58,119 nucleotides of DNA, taken from the NCBI GenBank assembly GCA_018969685.1, contig JAGWXX010000004.1:1-58119 (forward strand), written 5' to 3'. Below, in pieces: positions 24,640 through 31,356 of the stretch. A program made the position numbers and the translations under genes. The notes beneath the pieces were generated by a model, which saw only the letters and a list, made by a program, of their open reading frames with translations, was not told the DNA's origin and searched no databases. The stretch is from Acidobacteriota bacterium. Its GTDB lineage: Bacteria; Actinomycetota; Acidimicrobiia; Acidimicrobiales; Ilumatobacteraceae. How positions within the stretch are numbered: the first letter of the stretch is position 1; the number at the start of each line of letters is the position of its first letter.

Positions 24640-25395
24640 CTACTTCCCGTCCGGGCTGACGATCGTCCCTCGGCGGGGACTTCCGGGTCGTTCGGCGAGG
24701 ACGATCGTCTCCGGGTCGTTCGCGATGAGCCCGCGCCGGCTCGCTTCCGTCGCCGCCAGTCGGGACGATCGCATCCCCAGCCGCGCCGCGGCCTTCGCCG
24801 CGTGACTCTTCACGGTCGATTCCGCCAGGCCGAGCGCCTGCGCCACGCTGCGGACGCTGTGCCCCTGCAGGACGAGTTCGAGCACCTCTCGTTCGCGGCG
24901 GGGGAGCACGAACGTCTCCGACCCGGTTTCGCGCCGTAACCAGGCGAGCAGGGGCGGTGCGGTGATCTCGTCGAGGAGGAGACCGTCCGCGAAGACGGCC
25001 CCTATCCGCGTCATCAGCAGATGCGGCGAGCTGTACTTGCTCAGGAGGGCGTTCACGCCGAACCGCAGGGTCTCGGCGAGCACGTCCAGGTCGCCTTCGC
25101 CGGTGATCGTGACGACGAGCACGTCCGCCCGAATCTGACGGGCTTCGCACAGGAACTCGCCCAGTGCCATGTCCGGCAGCGAGATCTCGGTCACGATCAC
25201 GCCTACGTGCTGCCGGCGCAGGGTCTCGAGCGCCTCCCCGCCGCTCACGACGGCGCCGGCGAGCCGGTGTCCGTGCGACGTGAGGAGGGCGGCGACGGCT
25301 CGCCGGGCGAGGTCGTCGGGTTCGACGAGGAGGACGGGGAGCAGAAAGGGTGTCGGTGGGGTCGGCTCCGGAGCGTACGCATTCGATTCGGGCAC
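24640..25395 (-). CDS. LuxR/NarL-type response regulator with altered receiver
   Basis: About 251 residues: receiver domain (about 18-130), linker, and C-terminal LuxR helix-turn-helix (LPRREREVLELVLQGHSVRS then STVKSHAAKAAARLG). The acidic pocket (EPDD) and the switch Thr and Lys (VTITG, LSKYS) remain, but the phospho-acceptor position reads VTEISLPD, that is Glu for Asp. Such receivers cannot be phosphorylated normally and may be locked active or respond to another input. The start is uncertain: GTG 25395 follows GGAGG at short spacing, and longer frames to 25470 exist. It is convergent with whiB. Confidence 0.8.
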   Translation of the reverse strand: MPESNAYAPEPTPPTPFLLPVLLVEPDDLARRAVAALLTSHGHRLAGAVVSGGEALETLRRQHVGVIVTEISLPDMALGEFLCEARQIRADVLVVTITGEGDLDVLAETLRFGVNALLSKYSSPHLLMTRIGAVFADGLLLDEITAPPLLAWLRRETGSETFVLPRREREVLELVLQGHSVRSVAQALGLAESTVKSHAAKAAARLGMRSSRLAATEASRRGLIANDPETIVLAERPGSPRRGTIVSPDGK

Positions 25396-25542
25396 CGGTC
25401 CTCCGCACGTGATCTCGGGACTGACGATCGCGAACCTACTACACGATGGCCTGTCCGGGTTTACGCGCATAGCTGCATAACGGTAGGTGGCTGAACGGCG
25501 ACTGACGGCGGCGAGGACGCTCGTTCTCGCCGGAAAAGCGAA

Positions 25543-25568
25543 GACCGCCGCCCGGTGGGGCGGCGGTC
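25543..25568 (-). terminator. Rho-independent terminator of the large protein gene at 25582
   Basis: GACCGCCGCCC-ggtg-GGGCGGCGGTC forms an 11-bp stem; on the minus strand TTCGCTTTTCC follows. Confidence 0.8.
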
Positions 25569-25581
25569 TCTGTCGTGCCCT

Positions 25582-27075
25582 CTAGAGGAGGGTGAGTTGC
25601 TCGGGGGTGTTCGACGCGCTCGTTCGTACGGGCGTTTCCTGCGGCGTGGTGCCGAGGAGACCGTGGACCGTGTCGACGAGACCGGTGAAGGTGTCCGACC
25701 AGTCGCTCGCGAGCGTGAGGAACGTTTCCCACGACGCGCGCTTCTCCGGGCCGGCGAACGCCTGCTCCAGGAGCGGGTACACCATGGCTGCGATGCCGGT
25801 GTCGTTCAGGTTCCGTCCGATGTGGTCGTCGTGGAGCGTGACGATCTCTGCAGCGATCGCGGGGTCGGCGTTTCCGCCGATCACCAGGCCGGTGACCAGT
25901 TCGGCGGCGGTCAGGTCGACCGCTCCGTCGTGGTTCGCTGCCCGCCAGCGAGGGTTCGCGGCGAGTACCGGGATGATGCCCGGTCGCGGCCCGTTCACCG
26001 AGTAGCTCGCGGTGAGCCACCGGTTGAGGGTGAGCACGCCGCCGAGTCGGAGCAGTCCGACGAGTCGTGTGTCGTCGAGCCGGTGCCGGAGTCCTTCGAG
26101 CAGGTCGTGCAACGGGAATTTCCCGAGCCCGCCGACGACGAGGATGCGGTCGACGAGTGCCGTCTCGGCCTCTCGGGACAGCGCCCGCCGGTCGAGCACT
26201 TCGACGACGTGTCGAAGTTTTTCGACGTCGCTGGTGGCGAACGCCTGGGCGAGCACGTGATCCGATGCGCCGTGGAGCACAGCGGTGTGCAGCTGGGCGA
26301 CGTCACCGTCGGCGAGGATGTCGGCGGCGCCGTCCTCGACCCGTTCGAAGAGCCGGGTGTCGAACCCGAAGTGCCGGTATACCCGGGTCTCGGGGTCGTC
26401 ACGCCAGGCGCGCCAACGCGTCGCGAGCTCCTGTGTCAGGTGCTTGCGGTCGGTCAGGATGATCTGCAACGACCGTTCGGTCACCGCTGGTCGCGCGTCG
26501 AGGATCTCGCTCAGGCTGACGCCCGGCACGAAACCGTCGTGGGCCGCTTTGGCGACGAGGGCGACGAACGACAGGGGTGCCGTGCGCGCGAGTCGTACCG
26601 CCATGGCGGGCTCTGCTGTCAGCCGGGGAATGAGATCCGCGGCGGGCAGGTCGAGCGTCTCGAGGTCCCGCTCTCCATGCTCGGCCGAGAACCGGTCGAA
26701 CACGTCGAGGAGCTCGGCGAGGGTGAGTCGTTCCGCGCAGTCGACGAGGTCGTTGTCGCGCCGTTCGAACTTCCACACCGTGAGCCCGACGATGACGTCG
26801 CGCGGGGTGTTCGGGTTCTCCAGCAGCTCCTGGCGGACCGAGACGCGGGGGTCCTTCGCGAACTTGCGCAGGATCTCCGGGTCGACGGTGCGGGACCGGG
26901 CGACGGCGACTGCACGGGAGAGGTCTCCCTTGTAGTGCTTTGCCGCCGCCTCGTCGGTCGGACCGACGCCGTGCTTGTTTCTCTGCAGCCATCGCGCGTG
27001 TCCGAAGAGGACGTCGGCGATCTCAGGGTCCCGGACGTTGGTCCAGAACGCGTCGGCTACGTGTTGGAGGGACAT
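25582..27075 (-). CDS. Large soluble protein, probably alpha-helical repeat (HEAT/LRV-like)
   Basis: 497 residues, no signal or membrane segment. Residues 50-110 (DEAAAKHYKGDLSRAVAVA, then PEILRKFAKDPRVSVRQELLE and NPNTPRDVIVGL) show the 'dispersed residue, next to D/N-P' pattern of leucine-rich-variant and HEAT-like repeats, and the rest is helical. No catalytic motif is visible. A strong GGAGAAGGAG ribosome site fixes the ATG; on the minus strand a GACGGT hexamer lies upstream at 27139-27144. Its leader resembles those of the VWA, double-MoxR and 51794 genes, so it may belong with them. Function unknown; protein scaffolding is the usual role of such repeats. Confidence 0.7.
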   Translation of the reverse strand: MSLQHVADAFWTNVRDPEIADVLFGHARWLQRNKHGVGPTDEAAAKHYKGDLSRAVAVARSRTVDPEILRKFAKDPRVSVRQELLENPNTPRDVIVGLTVWKFERRDNDLVDCAERLTLAELLDVFDRFSAEHGERDLETLDLPAADLIPRLTAEPAMAVRLARTAPLSFVALVAKAAHDGFVPGVSLSEILDARPAVTERSLQIILTDRKHLTQELATRWRAWRDDPETRVYRHFGFDTRLFERVEDGAADILADGDVAQLHTAVLHGASDHVLAQAFATSDVEKLRHVVEVLDRRALSREAETALVDRILVVGGLGKFPLHDLLEGLRHRLDDTRLVGLLRLGGVLTLNRWLTASYSVNGPRPGIIPVLAANPRWRAANHDGAVDLTAAELVTGLVIGGNADPAIAAEIVTLHDDHIGRNLNDTGIAAMVYPLLEQAFAGPEKRASWETFLTLASDWSDTFTGLVDTVHGLLGTTPQETPVRTSASNTPEQLTLL

Positions 27076-27191
27076 GTCGTCTCCTTCTCCGTGGGTGATC
27101 GCAAACGATCGTGAGTGGGTGGCCGTTGGCCGGTGCCCACCGTCGGCGCAGCGGTTCCTTCGACCAGCCGTCCGGGACGACCGGGACCGGC

Positions 27192-27542
27192 TCAGCCGAG
27201 CGCGTCGAAGTCGGGGAGTTCCCGGTAGTTCACGAGCGACCAGACGCTGCCGAGCCGCGTCTCGCGCCGGGCGAAGCGGGGCCGCCCGTCCTGGCGCGCC
27301 AGGGCCGCCGGGTCGTTGCAGTCGTCCCCCACGCGGTGGGCGTCGAATGCGGCGTTGCTGGCGAAGTGGCGGCAGCACGACGCGCAGTGGGCTTCGCGGT
27401 GCGAGCGCCAGTAGCGGTGGCAGTCTTGGCAGTGGCTCTCGGCGGGGAGGTCGGTGCCCCACCACCCGTGCGCGTCGGCGTGCGCGCACGCCTTGCAGAC
27501 GAGGGTGCCGCTGCTGTCGGTGTCCGGTCCGGTCGTGTCCAT
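27192..27542 (-). CDS. FDXHR-type putative zinc-binding protein
   Basis: 116 residues. Several Cys/His groups occur in order: CKACAHADAH, CQDCHRYWRSHREAHC, then CASCCRHFASNAAFDAHRVG and a further Cys. The FDAHR motif after a C-x-x-C pair defines the FDXHR family, small zinc-binding proteins frequent in actinobacteria and actinophages. The two N-terminal C-x-x-C pairs suggest an extra zinc ribbon. The ATG follows GACGGT by 8 bases, so it is probably leaderless. DNA or RNA binding is possible but unproven. Confidence 0.8.
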   Translation of the reverse strand: MDTTGPDTDSSGTLVCKACAHADAHGWWGTDLPAESHCQDCHRYWRSHREAHCASCCRHFASNAAFDAHRVGDDCNDPAALARQDGRPRFARRETRLGSVWSLVNYRELPDFDALG

Positions 27543-27644
27543 CGGGAGGAACCGTCACGGGAACCGCACCGCCGCGCACGGGGCCCGCCCGGTGGGGGCC
27601 GCGTGGTCTGTGGCAGGTTTACCGGTCCCGGAACAGTCGACGGC

Positions 27645-28067
27645 ATGCGTTGGCAACGTGACGACATCCCGGGTGCTCTCGCCGCCTGGGCGGTCGCCGT
27701 CTCGGCGTTGCTCGTGGTGGTGAACCCGTCGCCGCTGCTGCGCGCCGCGCTCGCGCTGCTCGCCCCCGCGGTGGTGGTGCTCGCCTTCCTCACGAGCCTG
27801 CAGCAGGGGAGCTGCCCGAGTTGCCACGCGCCGCGCCGTCGCCAGAGCAGGGTCAACGGCGAGCCGCACGTCGAGAGCGCGTCGCGCACCAGGTCGTCGC
27901 GCTCGCAGGTGGGTGTCGACACCGGCTGGAACGTCGATCTCCCGGTGCAGTTCACCTGCAGCCGCTGCGGCAACAGTCGTCGCGTCGTCACGACGCGTTT
28001 CGTCGCCCGTGAGCGCGCGTCGACGGCGAACGAGGCCGTGCTCATCGCCCAGCGCGAACCGCACTGA
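27645..28067 (+). CDS. Small membrane protein with zinc-ribbon-like Cys pairs
   Basis: 140 residues. Two hydrophobic helices at about 10-48 (ALAAWAVAVSALLVVV and ALLAPAVVVLAFLTSL) are followed by a cytoplasmic or external tail with SCPSCHAP and TCSRCGNS, two C-x-x-C pairs about 55 residues apart that could form one zinc ribbon. The ATG lies 7 bases after AACAGT. The divergent gene at 27542 also encodes a small zinc protein. No family recognised. Confidence 0.65.
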   Translation: MRWQRDDIPGALAAWAVAVSALLVVVNPSPLLRAALALLAPAVVVLAFLTSLQQGSCPSCHAPRRRQSRVNGEPHVESASRTRSSRSQVGVDTGWNVDLPVQFTCSRCGNSRRVVTTRFVARERASTANEAVLIAQREPH

Positions 28068-28100
28068 GCGGCCCGGGGAGGACCACGCTCCGCCGGCGAA

Positions 28101-29396
28101 CTAGGCTCGCCGCGCCCGTGCAGCGACCGCGGGTGACTCGTTCGGTGCGGGGTCCCACGGGCTGCGTCCGACGTCGATCACCTCGAGCCGCGGGAGAATC
28201 ACCGCCCGCCGGGTCCCGTCGCGGATCGTGCGGAGCAGCTCGATGCCGACGGTGCTCGCCAGCAGGAGCGTCGACGCCGGGAGCAAAACGGTGACCCCTC
28301 CGGTGAGCGGTCCGCCGATCGAGGATGCGAGCGTCATCGGCATCAGCAGCAGGAGCAGCGCGATCGCGGCACTGTTGCTCATGCCGCTGATGCGGTCCGC
28401 GGTCGGCCAGCCGGGCCGTGTCCCGTCGAGGAAGTAGTTCTTCCGGGCGAGGTCGTTGGCCACGTCCACCGGGTCGAGGGTGACGCGCAGTTGCAGGCGG
28501 GCGAGACCGACGACGAGGAGGAAGTAGAGGAGCGTCTCGACCGGGGCGCCGCCCGAGAGGAGGTCGGCGCGTCCGGCGAGCGCGAGAAGCGGCCGCGCGA
28601 GCCCGGTGACGACGCCCAGGAGTGTGGCGGCGAAGATCAAGGTGATCGTGCCGCCTTGGAGGATGTGGGCGCGCAGTTCGATCGGCGGCGCCTGCCCGGT
28701 GATGTCGAGCCTGCCGGCCCGTACCAGGAGCATGTGGTGGCTGCGCATGCCGACGACGGCGAGGAGCGTGCCGACGACGAGGAGTGCAGCCGCCCACGCG
28801 AGCATGGACGCGGTGAGCTCCGGGAGCAGCACGCGAAGCTGCGCCCCGCTGCTCGCGAGAAGGTTCGCCAACAGCAGCACGGAGACTCCCGAGCCGATCC
28901 CGTGCCGGGAGATGCTCCCGGCTATGAGACCGGTGAGGAGGAACCCGACGAGCAGGAGCGCATAGGTGGTGAGCAACGGTCCGAATCCTCCGGCGATCGC
29001 GCTCACCGCGCCGTGGCGCACCTCGTGGTGGCCGAGAGCGATGACGAGCGCCTGCAGGGAGGCGATGACGAGCATCGTCGCCCGGGTGATCCGGCGGAGC
29101 CGTTCCGGCGAGGCGCCGTCCCGCCCGGTGTCGCGGAGCCACGGGAGCGAGCTTCGCAGGAGCTGTATGACGAGGCCTGCGGTGACGTAGGGGATGATTC
29201 CCACGGCGAAGAAGCTCACCGAGCTGAGCGGCGTTCCGACGACGTGCTGCCAGAGCGCGTCGCCCGGGGTGTTCTTGATGTTCTCGAGGACCTCGCCGCG
29301 GATCGTCGGGAGCGGTACGGCACACCCGATCCGGTAGAGAGCGACCCCGGCCAGGGTCAGCAGGCCTCGGCGCACGAACTCGATACGGGTACCCAC
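28101..29396 (-). CDS. secY: SecY-family protein translocase channel, solitary paralogue
   Basis: 431 residues, normal SecY length, about ten membrane helices. Family signatures include FFAVGIIPYVTAGLVIQLL (transmembrane 2 region), GIGSGVSVLLLANLL, and the loop LDPVDVANDLARKNYFLDGTRPG, which matches the conserved pre-TM8 segment. It is not in a ribosomal-protein operon and has no adenylate kinase, SecE or SecA neighbour, so it is likely a second SecY or a specialised export channel. The GTG lies 7 bases after GACGAT, with GTGACG 16 bases further up. Upstream in-frame sequence is Arg/Thr-rich and non-conserved, so it was excluded. That the main SecY lies elsewhere is inference. Confidence 0.85.
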   Translation of the reverse strand: MGTRIEFVRRGLLTLAGVALYRIGCAVPLPTIRGEVLENIKNTPGDALWQHVVGTPLSSVSFFAVGIIPYVTAGLVIQLLRSSLPWLRDTGRDGASPERLRRITRATMLVIASLQALVIALGHHEVRHGAVSAIAGGFGPLLTTYALLLVGFLLTGLIAGSISRHGIGSGVSVLLLANLLASSGAQLRVLLPELTASMLAWAAALLVVGTLLAVVGMRSHHMLLVRAGRLDITGQAPPIELRAHILQGGTITLIFAATLLGVVTGLARPLLALAGRADLLSGGAPVETLLYFLLVVGLARLQLRVTLDPVDVANDLARKNYFLDGTRPGWPTADRISGMSNSAAIALLLLLMPMTLASSIGGPLTGGVTVLLPASTLLLASTVGIELLRTIRDGTRRAVILPRLEVIDVGRSPWDPAPNESPAVAARARRA

Positions 29397-29462
29397 GCCG
29401 TCGATCGTCCCCGCGGGCGCCGCGTCGTCACGGGCCTCTTCGCGCAGTGCGCGCGACCATCC

Positions 29463-29490
29463 CTGACGTCGTGTCCCGGCGGGGAACGGT
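29463..29490 (+). promoter_or_regulatory. Leaderless promoter opposite secY
   Basis: CTGACG-N16-AACGGT, then 7 bases to a GTG. It is back to back with the secY promoter (GTGACG-N16-GACGAT on the minus strand). Confidence 0.45.
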
Positions 29491-29497
29491 CCGGTCC

Positions 29498-29986
29498 GTG
29501 GACGACCGTGCCGGCTCTGACGAGAGCTCCGACGAAAGAACCGTGGAGGGCCGACCCGTCGCATCCGCCCCGGCCGGCGGCGTCGATGCCGGGACGGTGA
29601 CGCGCGGTCCGGACGCCGGCGGGTTCTCTCGGGCGTTCCGGGGGCTCTCCTCGTTGCGGGTGCCATCGTTTCGTTCCGTCCTCGTGACCGCGTTTTCGCT
29701 CGCTGCGTTGTTGTCAGCGTCGACGGCGTTCCTCGTGGGGTTCGACGCGGTTCTCGCACGAGTGCTCTCGGGTCCCCGTCTCCCGTTCGCCGGCGTCTTC
29801 GGCGCGGCTGGTCTTCTCATCGCTGGTCTCGCGCTCTCGTTGCTCCTCGCGACCGCGCTCGACGGTCCGACCGAGCCCCGCACGTATCTCGAGCGTCGAC
29901 CTCGTCGCGTCGTCGGGGGGCTCCTTCTGCTGGTGGTGGCCGCCGCCTGTGCGTTGGCCTGGGCGTCCGGCGCCGCGGTTCGCTGA
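29498..29986 (+). CDS. Membrane protein with acidic N-terminal tail, divergent from secY
   Basis: 162 residues. A polar, acidic N-terminal ~55 residues (VDDRAGSDESSDERTVEG) is followed by three membrane helices (SVLVTAFSLAALLSASTAFLV; FAGVFGAAGLLIAGLALSLLL; VGGLLLLVVAAACALAW). No conserved motif was recognised. The GTG follows AACGGT by 7 bases. Because it shares a ~100-base promoter region with secY it may be co-expressed, but nothing in the sequence shows it is a translocase component. Confidence 0.6.
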   Translation: MDDRAGSDESSDERTVEGRPVASAPAGGVDAGTVTRGPDAGGFSRAFRGLSSLRVPSFRSVLVTAFSLAALLSASTAFLVGFDAVLARVLSGPRLPFAGVFGAAGLLIAGLALSLLLATALDGPTEPRTYLERRPRRVVGGLLLLVVAAACALAWASGAAVR

Positions 29987-30026
29987 GCGTCGGTCAGACG
30001 GCGACAGGGCGCGTCACGCAGCTCCG

Positions 30027-30212
30027 TTAACGAGGCAGTGATCCGACCCCGCCGCAACGCCGGCAGATGCCGTCGCGGTCGACTCCGTTCCCGCCGCACC
30101 GTCCGCAGGGGACGAGGCCGGCGGTGACGATCCGGGCCGCGGCGAAGGAGGACGCCGTCGCGTGGTCGCGTCCACCGCTGACGGGGAGGGGTGCGGCGTT
30201 GCGCGTGTCCAC
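30027..30212 (-). CDS. Small zinc-ribbon protein
   Basis: 61 residues. The C-terminal half has CGRCGGNGVDRDGICRRCGG, two C-x-x-C-G-G knuckles of the kind in DnaJ central domains and other zinc ribbons. The GTG start lies 7 bases after AACGGT and shares the promoter-start sequence AACGGTCCGGTCCGTGGAC with the gene at 29498. It is the third small zinc protein within 3 kb. Confidence 0.6.
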   Translation of the reverse strand: MDTRNAAPLPVSGGRDHATASSFAAARIVTAGLVPCGRCGGNGVDRDGICRRCGGVGSLPR

Positions 30213-30249
30213 GGACCGGACCGTTGCCGCGTCACCCGGGAGAAAAACA

Positions 30250-30277
30250 AAGAGCGCAACCTTGCGGCTGCGCTCTT
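30250..30277 (-). terminator. Rho-independent terminator of the small gene at 30305
   Basis: AAGAGCGCA and TGCGCTCTT pair over 9 bases with a 10-base loop; on the minus strand TGTTTTTCT follows. It overlaps the upstream promoter region of the zinc-ribbon gene. Confidence 0.8.
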
Positions 30278-30304
30278 GTACGTCGATGCTGCTCGACGTC
30301 GTCG

Positions 30305-30577
30305 TCAGGCGATCTCCGCGAGAAGTTCGCGGAGCGTGCGCTTGACGGCGTGGGTGACGTCTTTGCGGTTCTGGTTTCCCGCTCCGACGACTGCGTCGAT
30401 GCCCATGTCGATCGTCGCGCCTTCGGCGACGTGTCCGAGCACGGTCATCGCGGTCGCCCACTGCTGGGCGGCGACGTCGTCATAGGGGTCGGTGAGCGGG
30501 AGCTCGCCTTCGGGGAGGAAGAGGTCGACGACGCTCTTCCCGGACTGCTGCTCTCGCAGCTTCTTGCTTGTGGCCAT
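30305..30577 (-). CDS. Small soluble protein of unknown function
   Basis: 90 residues starting MATSKKLREQQ. It is mixed charged and helical, with VVDLFLPEGELPLTDPYDDV in the first half and a basic helix HAVKRTLRELLAEIA at the end. AGAGGTG precedes the ATG, TTGCGT-N16-GACGGT lies upstream and a good terminator follows, so it is a well-defined single-gene unit. No family recognised. Confidence 0.7.
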   Translation of the reverse strand: MATSKKLREQQSGKSVVDLFLPEGELPLTDPYDDVAAQQWATAMTVLGHVAEGATIDMGIDAVVGAGNQNRKDVTHAVKRTLRELLAEIA

Positions 30578-30627
30578 AACACCTCTGAATGGTTGGATGG
30601 AAGGCACCGATCGGTGCCGCGTCCATG

Positions 30628-30655
30628 ACCGTCAGGGCGCCGACCCGCCACGCAA
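30628..30655 (-). promoter_or_regulatory. Promoter of the small gene at 30305
   Basis: TTGCGT-N16-GACGGT on the minus strand, about 50 bases before the ATG. Confidence 0.5.
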
Positions 30656-30820
30656 CGGCGGTCGCCGTGCCGGTGACCGGTGGCCGCATCTTCTGCGCGT
30701 CAAGGACGCGCGGGAGGCGCCGGCAGGCCGTCGCTGGCAGACTCGCAGGCATGAACCAACGGCTCGACCAGGCCCGCGTCGTCGCACCAGGGGCGCTCAC
30801 GGCCTTCCCGGTACGACGGC

Positions 30821-31041
30821 GGTACGAAAGTTTGTGGCAGATCCTGACCGATTCCCACCGAGAGTGGCAGACCCGCTACGGGTCTCTCTGCGATGTTTCC
30901 GCAGGTCAGGCCGCATTTTGCCCGGTGCCCTCGGCGCGATTCGAACGCGCGCACACGGCTCCGGAGTGTGTTCCTCGTTCGCGGTGTTTCCCCAGGTCAG
31001 AGGCGGTGCGCAGACGGCACACATGGCCCGGTACGAAAGTT
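30821..31041 (+). repeat. Two pairs of direct repeats flanking the tRNA fragment
   Basis: GGTACGAAAGTT occurs at 30821-30832 and 31030-31041. GATGTTTCCGCAGGTCAG (30892-30909) is matched by GGTGTTTCCCCAGGTCAG (30983-31000). The pairs bracket the tRNA fragment on both sides, as arm-type integrase or excisionase sites do in attP. Confidence 0.6.
30926..30966 (-). other. 3' half of a tRNA-Arg(CCG) gene: probable integrase attachment site
   Basis: Read on the minus strand the sequence gives the anticodon loop CTCCGGA (anticodon CCG) and the 3' anticodon strand GCCGT. A perfect T-arm GCGCG-TTCGAAT-CGCGC, the acceptor 3' strand CGAGGGC and discriminator A follow. The 5' half, including the matching ACGGC strand, is missing and replaced by unrelated DNA. 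A break exactly at the anticodon loop next to xis and int is the classic footprint of a tyrosine integrase using a tRNA gene. CACAC and GTGTG, inverted and 9 bases apart around the break, may be core-type integrase sites. The rest of the ~520-base gap up to the excisionase gene holds repeats but no convincing gene. Confidence 0.75.
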
Positions 31042-31179
31042 GTACGGCAACTGTCGTGCCGTTTCGAGGGTTTCCGGGGGGCTGATTTTCCACACCGTTC
31101 GATTGCACGTTTGGCTCTTTCCCGGACCGCCTCCTGCGCCGGACACGGGGAGGTTCCCCCACCGGTGGAGGTCGCGTCG

Positions 31180-31356
31180 ATGGACGAGCTGTTCACCGTC
31201 GAGGAGGTGTGCCGGCGTCTCGGTGTGAGTGCCGACACCTGGTACAAGTGGCGTGCCCGGCGTATGACGCCGCGGCTGATCCGGTTGCCCAACGGCTCCT
31301 ACCGCGTGCGTGCCGCGGATCTCGCCGCGTGGCTCGCCGCACGGGAGGCCTCCTGA
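31180..31356 (+). CDS. Excisionase-type MerR/helix-turn-helix protein
   Basis: 58 residues: LFTVEEVCRRLGVSADTWYKW forms a winged helix-turn-helix start, and RLPNGSYRVRAADLAAWL is the wing and last helix. This is the usual excisionase (helix_turn_helix_17-like) fold of actinobacterial integrative elements. Its stop overlaps the integrase start as TGATG, so the two are coupled. GGAGG precedes the ATG. It would bind near the attachment region just upstream and control the direction of recombination. Confidence 0.8.
   Translation: MDELFTVEEVCRRLGVSADTWYKWRARRMTPRLIRLPNGSYRVRAADLAAWLAAREAS

Noticed and set aside
30926-30966. Complete tRNA gene
   Set aside because: The 5' acceptor strand, D-arm and 5' anticodon strand are absent from the adjacent 60 bases, so no cloverleaf can form.
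31060-31080. CGAGGGT near 31065 as the 5' acceptor end of a tRNA with an intron
   Set aside because: It is about 140 bases away, has a mismatch, and no D-arm or splice-like structure is visible between.
30752-31179. Reading frame from 30752 joined to the excisionase
   Set aside because: It runs through the tRNA fragment and repeats and has no protein-like character before the helix-turn-helix part; ATG at 31180 has a ribosome site.
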